Assembly: GCA_945889235.1 (NCBI GenBank)
Contig: CAMDBK010000184.1
Span: 1-6,419 of the forward strand
Origin: Chitinophaga pinensis
Lineage (GTDB): Bacteria > Bacteroidota > Bacteroidia > SXHM01
Length of the DNA: 6,419 bases
Reading direction: 5' to 3'
The position numbers and the translations under genes are program-made. The notes under the pieces are model-generated. The model did no database searches, had not been told where the DNA came from, and was given only the letters and a program-made list of their open reading frames with translations. Below are positions 1-4,766 of this stretch, in pieces. How positions within the stretch are numbered: position 1 is the stretch's first letter; each line of letters starts with the position of its first letter.

Positions 1-197
1 AAGGATATGAAGGTGTAAATCCTGCTGCTAATTCCGGTTCAACCAAGCAGGTGCTTGCTTCATTCGGCGGTCTCGGTGCCGGACCATTTCAGTTCGATTC
101 GCCTTCCGGTGTTTGTTATTTCAAGAAGGTGATTTATGTGGCTGATAAAAACAACAACCGAATCTGCCGTTATATTTTGAGTACCGATTTAGAGTAG
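1..197 (+). CDS. NHL-repeat protein, C-terminal end (partial)
   Basis: This is the last 64 codons of a gene that enters from the left, read in the frame starting at base 3 and ending with TAG at 195-197. The residues GPFQFDSPSGV, then IYVADKNNNRICRY, match an NHL repeat: G-x-FxxPxGV followed by a strand with the IYVADxxNNRI signature. NHL repeats form blades of a beta-propeller, and such proteins in Bacteroidota are usually secreted or periplasmic binding proteins. The protein stops shortly after this blade with STDLE, so there is no C-terminal sorting domain (T9SS type) here. The number of blades, the N-terminus and the ligand cannot be seen. The family call is firm, the function is not. Confidence 0.85.
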   Translation, partial: GYEGVNPAANSGSTKQVLASFGGLGAGPFQFDSPSGVCYFKKVIYVADKNNNRICRYILSTDLE

Positions 198-225
198 TGA
201 AAAGTGAAAAACTAAAAGTGAAAAA
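197..225. repeat. Short GTGAAAA direct repeats
   Basis: Immediately after the stop codon of the NHL gene the heptamer GTGAAAA occurs three times, at 197-203, 204-210 and 218-224. This is low-complexity spacer sequence with no assigned function. It may simply reflect replication slippage. Confidence 0.5.
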
Positions 226-232
226 TATTTTG

Positions 233-260
233 CCGGTTGCAAACCGGATTATTTTCTTTT
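233..260 (+). terminator. Hairpin after NHL gene, possible terminator / REP-like palindrome
   Basis: CCGGTT (233-238), loop GCA and AACCGG (242-247) form a perfect 6-bp stem. It is followed by the T-rich stretch ATTATTTTCTTTT, 36 bases after the NHL stop codon. Position and T-rich tail suit an intrinsic terminator, but the T run is broken and the stem short. The same 6-bp stem with a GCA loop recurs at 1446-1460, so this may instead be a member of the REP-like family in this window. The two roles are not exclusive. Confidence 0.45.
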
Positions 261-325
261 AAGATACAATTTTACACGCATTATTCGTTAACAATTTATT
301 CAGTTAACTTTTAAATTTTCTTTTT

Positions 326-784
326 ATGAAAAATTTAATCATAGTTTTGTTTTTATTTTTCGGTACTACTTTTTTCTTTTCATTCAATGTTCATGCTCAA
401 AAAAATAAGGCAGTTGATTTGGGCGAATACATACTTGATACACTTGGTATTTCAATTTCAGAAAAGTCGAATCCTAATGCTGCTAAAGACAAAGCGAATA
501 ACGGTTGGGTTGCGTATTGGAATGTGCCACTGATAATTTTTGAGTTCAGCAGTAAAAGCGCCACTACTGCTGAGTTGCTGAAATATGTGAGAAATAAAAA
601 AAACTATAAAAAAATATCTGATGTTCTTGGCTATAATTTTTTCCTGATTGCTGTTGATACAAAAAGTTTGTTTGCTGTAAAAGTTAATGGTGGCGAAGTT
701 ACTTACGAGGTAATTCCAAACACAAAGGAAAATGAAAGCATGTTCTTCTTCAATGATCAACATTATTTAAAAAAGAAATTGTGA
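326..784 (+). CDS. Hypothetical secreted protein
   Basis: This is a 152-residue protein of unrecognised family. Residues 1-24 form a type I signal peptide: K3, a hydrophobic core rich in L, I and F, then VHA at 22-24 with likely cleavage before Q25. There is no lipobox cysteine, so the product should be soluble in the periplasm or secreted. The mature part is about 128 residues, mixes charged and aromatic segments (for example GWVAYWNVP near 60-68), and has no cysteines or recognisable catalytic motif. The start is the first ATG, preceded by A/T-rich sequence without a Shine-Dalgarno motif. The gene stands alone between the hairpin at 233-247 and the repeat region after 785. The clear signal peptide supports it being real. 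The overlapping minus-strand frame at 458-763 is a shadow. Confidence 0.75.
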   Translation: MKNLIIVLFLFFGTTFFFSFNVHAQKNKAVDLGEYILDTLGISISEKSNPNAAKDKANNGWVAYWNVPLIIFEFSSKSATTAELLKYVRNKKNYKKISDVLGYNFFLIAVDTKSLFAVKVNGGEVTYEVIPNTKENESMFFFNDQHYLKKKL

Positions 785-904
785 TATAGATGCTGTTTCA
801 ACACCAGACATATTAATTTATCTGAAGCGGCAAACGAGTATTTATTATTTTATGAGTGATGAATTTGTTTGCTTGTACTTCCTGTTGTAACCAGGATTTC
901 TTAA

Positions 905-931
905 TTCTATTCCATTGAAAATGGAGTAGAA
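905..931. repeat. Strong hairpin, 12-bp stem
   Basis: TTCTATTCCATT (905-916) pairs with AATGGAGTAGAA (920-931) around a GAA loop. All 12 positions pair, one of them as a G-T (G-U) wobble between 926 and 910. No T run follows on either strand, so it is not a standard intrinsic terminator. It could be a small palindromic repeat element or an RNA-stabilising hairpin at the 3' end of the transcript of the gene at 326-784. The structure is certain; the role is unknown. Confidence 0.6.
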
Positions 932-963
932 CTGAATAATGGGATTTATCGGGAAATAAATTA

Positions 964-1034
964 TTTTGTGAACGGATTTAAACCTGCTGGTGAAAACACA
1001 CAGGCAGGGGCGCTAGTGGGCAAACACCAACAAA
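964..1034. repeat. Direct repeat, copy A (71 bp)
   Basis: Copy A begins TTTTGTGAAC and ends CACCAACAAA, with ACCTGCTGGTGAAAACAC in between. The same beginning, centre and end recur in copy B at 1041-1110, offset by about 77 bases, while the sequence between the conserved blocks differs. Within the unit TGCTGGTG (985-992) can pair with CACCAACA (1025-1032), giving 7 of 8 pairs around a 32-base GC-richer interior. The unit is therefore both a direct repeat and an imperfect hairpin. Confidence 0.8.
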
Positions 1035-1040
1035 GTCAAA

Positions 1041-1110
1041 TTTTGTGAACGCGAGAAAACCTGCTGGTGAAAACACCATGCAAGGGCAGGATCGGGGAAA
1101 CACCAACAAA
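1041..1110. repeat. Direct repeat, copy B (70 bp)
   Basis: This is the second copy of the unit at 964-1034. It shares the opening TTTTGTGAACG, the central block AAACCTGCTGGTGAAAACAC and the closing AAACACCAACAAA. The variable interior differs by substitutions and small indels. TGCTGGTG (1062-1069) can pair with CACCAACA (1101-1108), and a smaller hairpin TGGTG-AAAA-CACCA (1065-1078) is unique to this copy. A collapsed third copy seems to sit at 3113-3131. Confidence 0.8.
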
Positions 1111-1117
1111 CTATAAA

Positions 1118-1136
1118 ATACCGGTGCAAGCCGTAT
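1118..1136. repeat. REP-like palindrome, upstream outer
   Basis: ATAC and GG at 1118-1124 pair with CC and GTAT at 1131-1136, with C1122 bulged and a TGCAAG loop. The core CCGGTGCAAGCCG resembles the GCA-loop palindromes at 233-247 and 1446-1460. It is the first of a closely spaced pair just upstream of the transposase remnant. Confidence 0.5.
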
Positions 1137-1145
1137 TATTTATTT

Positions 1146-1168
1146 GCATTCGGCTACAAGCCGAACGC
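1146..1168. repeat. REP-like palindrome, upstream inner
   Basis: TTCGGCT (1149-1155), loop ACA and AGCCGAA (1159-1165) form a perfect 7-bp stem. Two more pairs follow beyond one mismatch (GC 1146-1147 with GC 1167-1168). It is followed by GAGCAGAACGGG (1173-1184), which closely matches GAGCTGAACAGG after the last palindrome of the group (1490-1501). Position directly next to the transposase remnant supports a REP/RAYT unit. Confidence 0.6.
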
Positions 1169-1179
1169 AACTGAGCAGA

Positions 1180-1427
1180 ACGGGGTTTGAAGGAAGAACT
1201 CATACCGACAATAAGGAATTCAAATTCTTGCAATCAGGAAATCATCCTGTGAATATTTATTCTGATAATTTTTTGAACAGAAATGTAATTACATTCACAG
1301 CAATCCTGTTCGGGCAGGTTTGGTTGATAAGCCAGAAGATTACATTTACAGCAGCGCAAGGGATTATCAAGGATTGAAAGGGTTGATAGAAATTGACACT
1401 ATAATAATTACTAAACTTGGTTCATGA
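1180..1427 (+). pseudogene. REP-associated (IS200-like, Y1) transposase, frameshifted C-terminal remnant
   Basis: Two reading frames together rebuild the end of a RAYT/TnpA_REP transposase. The first (codons from about 1186) reads FEGRTHTDNKEFKF, then SGNHPVNIYSDNFLN up to about 1278. After a shift the next frame reads QKCNYIHSNPVRAGL, then VDKPEDYIYSSARDYQGLKG, and ends at TGA 1425-1427. The NYIHxNPVxAGLVxKPEDYxYSSAxxY signature is characteristic of the C-terminal part of this family. One missing base near 1278 (AACAGAAA where AACCAGAAA would keep the frame) explains the shift. The N-terminal HUH motif and catalytic tyrosine are absent; about 80 residues remain. It is a dead relic, but its flanking palindrome pairs are the expected substrate arrangement for RAYT enzymes. 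Confidence 0.88.
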
Positions 1428-1445
1428 ATAAGATGCGAATAAGAG

Positions 1446-1460
1446 CCGACTGCAAGTCGG
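1446..1460. repeat. REP-like palindrome, downstream inner
   Basis: CCGACT (1446-1451), loop GCA and AGTCGG (1455-1460) form a perfect 6-bp stem, followed by AATATTTAATT. Stem length and loop match the palindrome at 233-247, but the stem bases differ in a compensated way (CCGGTT/AACCGG there). It lies 18 bases after the transposase stop codon. Confidence 0.6.
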
Positions 1461-1474
1461 AATATTTAATTCAA

Positions 1475-1492
1475 CTCGGCGAGGACGCCGAG
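1475..1492. repeat. REP-like palindrome, downstream outer
   Basis: CTCGGCG (1475-1481), loop AGGA and CGCCGAG (1486-1492) form a perfect 7-bp stem, the most GC-rich hairpin in this AT-rich region. It pairs with the palindrome at 1446-1460, mirroring the pair on the other side of the transposase remnant. Alternatively it could act in the leader of the operon that starts at 1556, since it lies 63 bases before that start codon. Confidence 0.6.
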
Positions 1493-1555
1493 CTGAACAG
1501 GAAAAAAGTTGATCAGTGAAGACAACCAATCTAAATACAAATCATTCTTAAAACT

Positions 1556-2194
1556 ATGAAAATTATTTTAGCCCTTTTGATAATTACCAATTTGATTGGA
1601 TGTAGTTCAAAAGAATTAAATAGGAATTTTGCATTAATACAAATAACTCAAAATCTAAATCAATTATCATTTAAACCAAATGAATTTGTGTATTCAACAG
1701 ATGGCCGAAGTGAAATATTTCAGCAAAATGGAATTTGTATGCTTACAATTGGAGGAACCGGCGGTGGTTTCGATTTCAAACCAATTAATTTGGAGCTAAC
1801 TTCATTGTTAAGTGATGGAATAATGACTTATACCTATGAACTTGATTATTTTGGAATGTATCCTATAGTACCGACAAGTAAGGGTAATGATGCTTTTAGC
1901 GTTAGAAATGAGGAAAATATAAAGGGAAGACCCGTTGAACGAGGTTATATTAAGTTAAATGATTGGGTAATTGACAATATATCAATAACGGGTATTAAGC
2001 CTATGCCAATGTCAGAAAATAGTATGATTGTCGAATTTAATTATTCTAAATCTCCTACAAATATTACAAGTGCAGGAAAATCGCTTTCGATATTTTCAAA
2101 AAATTATTCTTCATCAGCCATCTTTACAAAATATGATGATGGTTGGAGGTTTGAAAAAATGGATTTTATTGAAACAAAAAATATTGTTGAATGA
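1556..2194 (+). CDS. Hypothetical lipoprotein, first gene of the lipoprotein operon
   Basis: This is a 212-residue protein with a type II signal peptide: K2, a hydrophobic stretch, and lipobox LIGC with the lipidated cysteine at 16, followed by SSKE. The mature protein has a glycine-rich stretch IGGTGGGF at 65-72 and alternating hydrophobic segments that suggest beta structure. The C-terminal segment FTKYDDGWRFEKMDF resembles the closing strands of NTF2-like or similar small domains, but I do not recognise the family. The start is the first ATG after an A-rich leader without a Shine-Dalgarno motif. A weak promoter-like pair (TTG at 1509-1511, TAAATAC at 1532-1538, 20-base spacer) lies upstream but lacks the TTTG of the usual Bacteroidota -7 box. 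The next gene follows after 33 bases, so co-transcription is likely. Confidence 0.8.
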   Translation: MKIILALLIITNLIGCSSKELNRNFALIQITQNLNQLSFKPNEFVYSTDGRSEIFQQNGICMLTIGGTGGGFDFKPINLELTSLLSDGIMTYTYELDYFGMYPIVPTSKGNDAFSVRNEENIKGRPVERGYIKLNDWVIDNISITGIKPMPMSENSMIVEFNYSKSPTNITSAGKSLSIFSKNYSSSAIFTKYDDGWRFEKMDFIETKNIVE

Positions 2195-2227
2195 TGCTCT
2201 CAATTTTTAATTTTAAAAACTTATAAA

Positions 2228-3094
2228 ATGAAGAAAATTATTCTCTGTTTGTTGTCAATTTCATTGCTCGCTTCATGCGGAAGTTCTATTGAAAAAAATA
2301 ATAGTTCTCAACCTGACACTTTAGCAAATAAAAATTCAACAACAGAAAAAAGTGCTACTCAATTTGATAATGAAGCAGCAAAAAGAATTGATGATGCGAA
2401 TAATAGTGATGTTGTATATGAGGTTGCATTAGGACCAAATGAAGTTCAAATTGGTTCTCAAATTTGGAGCAAACTCAATTTGGATGTTACGAACTATAGT
2501 AATGGTGAAGAAATAATACAGGTAACAGATGCAAATCAATTGAAGGGATTAAAGAAAGGTGCTTGGTGTTATTATAATTTCGATCCTAATAATGGGGCAA
2601 AATATGGTAAGTTGTATAATTGGTATGCTGTAAGCGCATTAAGAGGATTAGCACCAGATGGTTGGCATATTCCAAGTTATGATGAATGGAGAAATCTTTT
2701 AGATAATTTAGGATATGAAACTGCTGCCTCACAATTAAAAAGTACTTACGGGTGGAAAAGTTTTCAAGGATATATCACTTGTCCGATATGTGCAGGATGG
2801 TCTGATGTTTATAGAGAAGGACATGATTGTTCAAATTGTAATAATAGCAGAAAAGTTAGTTCAATTTTATCTGGAAATGGGACAAATTCAAGCGGATTTA
2901 ATGCCTTGCCCGGAGGTATATTCTCGTTTGGAGCATTCGGAGAAATAGAAGAATGGGGCTTATGGTGGAGTTCTTCGTTGAGTGGTGATGATCATGCTGA
3001 GAAATTCATAATCTCTTTTGAAAGTGGTAGCGCTACTGGGATACAAAATGAGAGGAAGAGTAGTTTCCTTTCTGTCCGATGTATAAAAAACTAA
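2228..3094 (+). CDS. FISUMP-domain lipoprotein with Cys4 insertion
   Basis: This 288-residue lipoprotein has lipobox LASC (Cys17) and a Ser/Asn/Lys-rich linker to about residue 60. From about 73 to the end it carries a FISUMP domain (Fibrobacter succinogenes major paralogous domain, TIGR02145). The visible landmarks are VQIGSQIW (73-80), YGKLYNWYAV (126-135), LAPDGWHIPSYDEW (141-154), NGTNSSGFNALPGG (217-230), WWSSS (246-250) and the closing SVRCIKN (282-288). These domains occur on surface or secreted proteins of Bacteroidota and Fibrobacter; their role is unclear. Between KSTYGW and the NGTNSSGF block lies CPIC (185-188), twelve residues, then CSNC (201-204), a spacing suited to binding one zinc ion or forming two disulphides. 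It is the second gene of the operon. The family call is confident, the function unknown. Confidence 0.92.
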   Translation: MKKIILCLLSISLLASCGSSIEKNNSSQPDTLANKNSTTEKSATQFDNEAAKRIDDANNSDVVYEVALGPNEVQIGSQIWSKLNLDVTNYSNGEEIIQVTDANQLKGLKKGAWCYYNFDPNNGAKYGKLYNWYAVSALRGLAPDGWHIPSYDEWRNLLDNLGYETAASQLKSTYGWKSFQGYITCPICAGWSDVYREGHDCSNCNNSRKVSSILSGNGTNSSGFNALPGGIFSFGAFGEIEEWGLWWSSSLSGDDHAEKFIISFESGSATGIQNERKSSFLSVRCIKN

Positions 3095-3112
3095 AGCCAA
3101 TAAATAAATTGA

Positions 3113-3131
3113 GTGAAAACACCAACACAAA
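3113..3131. repeat. Collapsed third copy of the 70-bp repeat
   Basis: GTGAAAACACCAACACAAA in the 46-base spacer between two lipoprotein genes looks like the left block GTGAAAACACC of the repeat at 1041-1110 joined to its right block CACCAACAAA. A deletion between the two AAACACCA words inside that unit would give nearly this sequence. It is short and A-rich, so chance resemblance is possible. Confidence 0.4.
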
Positions 3132-3140
3132 AAAACTAAA

Positions 3141-3791
3141 ATGAAAATAAAATTTCTATTTACTGGTTTAATCTTATTTCTACTTTTATCTTGTTCTAAA
3201 AAGGAATCTTTTCTCGGGGATTGGATTGTGGTAAAAAACGGGAATGTTATTTCCAGAATTTTTATTTATAAGGATGGAGATAATTATATCATTACATCCG
3301 GTTCTTTAAAAGTCTCAGCTTCTTTGGAAAAAAAAGGAATTCTAAAATGCGAAAAAGGTAATCTTACTTTGTTACAAGATAATAAATTGCTTTGGAATGA
3401 CTTGGAATATACAAATGTTGTAACCCAAAGCAGTTTAGAGAATGGAGAAAAAGGTGAAGACTTAAACCTCAATTACTTTTTAGGAAGTTGGACTAATTTA
3501 GATTTAAGTCGGACATACAATTTTGTGGAAATAAGAAACGATACTGTTATTGCACAACCTTACTCAGAAAATGGTTATGAATATGAAACCCGTATTTTTA
3601 GAACTGATAGAAAAAATTTAGAATTCTATCAAGACCGAAAATGGGTTGGCTATGGACAAGAACCTATGAATAGTTTTGGCACGGGACAAGATGTTTTTCC
3701 AATTGTAAAAGAAAATAGATTCAGGTTAGGCACTAAAGACTTTTATACAGGCGGAAGTGAATTTGTTAAGGGAGGTGTAACTTATTATTAA
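3141..3791 (+). CDS. Lipoprotein with two lipocalin-like GxW motifs
   Basis: This is a 216-residue lipoprotein with a long hydrophobic signal and lipobox LLSC (Cys18). Two similar openings stand out: FLGDW at 24-28 right after the signal peptide, and FLGSW at 113-117. The LxGxW pattern starts the first strand of lipocalin-like barrels, and both halves continue with short alternating strands. This suggests two small beta-barrel or lipocalin-like domains joined by a charged linker (about 98-110). The second half ends in a glycine-rich segment (GGSEFVKGGVTYY). No catalytic residues are evident; envelope binding or structural roles fit best. The start is the first ATG. The next gene follows 16 bases downstream. 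The lipoprotein call is firm, the fold an inference. Confidence 0.82.
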   Translation: MKIKFLFTGLILFLLLSCSKKESFLGDWIVVKNGNVISRIFIYKDGDNYIITSGSLKVSASLEKKGILKCEKGNLTLLQDNKLLWNDLEYTNVVTQSSLENGEKGEDLNLNYFLGSWTNLDLSRTYNFVEIRNDTVIAQPYSENGYEYETRIFRTDRKNLEFYQDRKWVGYGQEPMNSFGTGQDVFPIVKENRFRLGTKDFYTGGSEFVKGGVTYY

Positions 3792-3807
3792 AATACAAAA
3801 ACTAAAC

Positions 3808-4182
3808 ATGAAAAAATGTTTTTTAATTCTATTAGTAATTTTTGCTTCATGCAAAAAAGATGATTCAAATTCACTAATTGTGAATAATAATACGAATGTA
3901 GCAGCGTCAGATGCTTCGGTAAAATATGAGATTTTAGGTGATGGTAATTTTGATATAATTATATCGACATCTAGTAAAAGCGATGGATATGTTGGATTAT
4001 CCAGTCCACTTCCTTTTAGTTATACAATGACTTATGCTAATGGAGATAACTATTCATTTCAATGTACTAGGCAAGATTTTGGAATATCAATGGTATATGT
4101 CAATATGTATTTGAACGGCACAATAATTCAACAAGATTCACTCAATACTGGTGGTGTGACATTTTCCGGAATAATTCAATAA
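3808..4182 (+). CDS. Small lipoprotein, tandem paralogue 1 (MmpS-like pattern)
   Basis: This is a 124-residue lipoprotein with lipobox FASC (Cys15), followed by KKDD. A lysine and acidic residues just after the lipid cysteine resemble the lipoprotein export signal that sends Bacteroidota lipoproteins to the cell surface. After an Asn-rich linker, residues 37-124 form a compact domain: SVKYEILG, FDIIIS, LPFSYTM, then a strand ending in LNGTIIQQDS and GGVTFSG. The order (YEIxG, a DI strand, LPxxYT, a short strand with NG, then a G-rich end) follows the pattern of MmpS-like and related small immunoglobulin-like domains. This is a pattern resemblance, not a search result. The gene at 4190 is a close paralogue, and the two genes are 7 bases apart. 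Confidence 0.85.
   Translation: MKKCFLILLVIFASCKKDDSNSLIVNNNTNVAASDASVKYEILGDGNFDIIISTSSKSDGYVGLSSPLPFSYTMTYANGDNYSFQCTRQDFGISMVYVNMYLNGTIIQQDSLNTGGVTFSGIIQ
3948..4001 (+). repeat. 54-bp identical patch, copy 1
   Basis: This stretch inside the first small paralogue is identical base for base to 4300-4353 in the second (offset 352). It covers the codons of FDIIISTSSKSDGYVGLS. The rest of the two genes has diverged considerably at both DNA and protein level, so the patch is far more conserved than its surroundings. Confidence 0.9.
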
Positions 4183-4189
4183 TTAAACT

Positions 4190-4534
4190 ATGAAAAAAAC
4201 TTTTCTTTTAGCAATCATTCTATTAACAGGAATATCCTGTTCAAAAAATTCTATTTCTCCTGACTTTTCTGTTAAGTATGAAATCCTGGGAAATGGCACT
4301 TTTGATATAATTATATCGACATCTAGTAAAAGCGATGGATATGTTGGATTATCTAATCAGCTTCCTTTCAATTATACTATGACATATGCTAAGGGGGACA
4401 ATTATTCTTTTCATGCTATTCGTTATGATGCTGGAACATCAAAAATTTATTTTTATATGTTTGTTAATGATGTATTGTTTCGAAAGGATTCTTCATATAG
4501 TGGAGGGTTAAATTTTACTGGGGTTGTGGAATAG
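4190..4534 (+). CDS. Small lipoprotein, tandem paralogue 2 (MmpS-like pattern)
   Basis: This is a 114-residue lipoprotein with lipobox GISC (Cys17), followed by SKNS without acidic residues, so its surface signal is weaker than in its neighbour. Residues 27-114 align without gaps to residues 37-124 of the gene at 3808, with about 55 of 88 residues identical by hand count. Identity is near complete over SVKYEILG, FDIIISTSSKSDGYVGLS and YTMTYA, and low in the C-terminal third. The Asn-rich linker of the first copy is missing, which accounts for the ten-residue length difference. The pair arose by tandem duplication and has been specialising at the C-terminal side. It is the last gene of the operon; a possible terminator lies about 75 bases downstream. 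Confidence 0.85.
   Translation: MKKTFLLAIILLTGISCSKNSISPDFSVKYEILGNGTFDIIISTSSKSDGYVGLSNQLPFNYTMTYAKGDNYSFHAIRYDAGTSKIYFYMFVNDVLFRKDSSYSGGLNFTGVVE
4300..4353 (+). repeat. 54-bp identical patch, copy 2
   Basis: This is the second copy of the patch at 3948-4001. It begins at the T run before GATATAATT and ends one base before the first mismatch (C4002 against T4354). Confidence 0.9.
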
Positions 4535-4607
4535 ATTTCTATAAAAAAAATTTACCAAAAAACACAAAAGATATAAGGAACACCGCTTCGCTCAAAAAAG
4601 GGAACCC

Positions 4608-4648
4608 CCAACATTTCGACAAGCTCAATGTGACATTGGAAGTTTTTT
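4608..4648 (+). terminator. Possible terminator built on a REP-like element
   Basis: CAATG (4626-4630), loop TGA and CATTG (4634-4638) form a short hairpin followed after four bases by six Ts (4643-4648), as in an intrinsic terminator for the lipoprotein operon. A competing stem joins ACATT (4611-4615) to AATGT (4627-4631). The core TTCGACAAGCTCAATGTGAC resembles a short repeat I have seen often in spacers of several bacterial genomes, so its presence may reflect a dispersed element. The stem is weak in GC. Confidence 0.4.
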
Positions 4649-4766
4649 CTCCCCTTCAAAACTCATTTTCAATTTTCCTAATGATTCTTATCAAGATTCT
4701 ATCAACATGTACATAACTTCATCAGTTTGTGCATTCTTTTTACTACCTCTCACATTGGTGTAAATA

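Larger units (their letters stand above)
785..1555. other. Repeat-rich region without an intact gene
   Basis: This 770-base stretch carries no intact gene. In order it holds about 120 bases in which I see nothing, a 12-bp stem hairpin (905-931), two 70-bp direct repeats (964-1110), two REP-like palindromes (1118-1165), a decayed transposase end (1180-1427), two more palindromes (1446-1492), and a 60-base A-rich leader before the gene at 1556. The 77-codon open frame starting at 1144 is not a gene: its first part is a palindrome, its middle is one frame of the transposase remnant, and its end lies beyond the frameshift. Together the elements look like a landing site for small mobile repeats. 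Confidence 0.75.

Noticed and set aside
458..763. Minus-strand 101-codon frame opposite the secreted-protein gene
   Set aside because: No signal peptide or domain, while the plus-strand frame has a clear signal peptide.
785..859. Possible read-through extension of the 326-784 gene, since the frame stays open for 24 codons after TGA
   Set aside because: A run of this length is expected by chance, the residues show no motif, and there is no recoding signal.
964..1110. CRISPR-like array
   Set aside because: Only two units, whose conserved parts are spread over three blocks and whose interiors are diverged rather than unique spacers between identical repeats; no cas genes.
1144..1377. 77-codon open frame on the plus strand
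   Set aside because: It starts inside a palindrome, crosses the frameshift of the transposase remnant and ends out of frame with it; only its middle part is former coding sequence.
2028..2210. 60-codon plus-strand frame overlapping the end of the first lipoprotein gene
   Set aside because: Out-of-frame shadow with composition driven by the AT-rich host gene.
4531..4550. ATAGA-TT-TCTAT followed by an A run as an operon terminator
   Set aside because: The loop would be only two bases, the stem has one G-C pair, and the tail is A rather than T on the coding strand.
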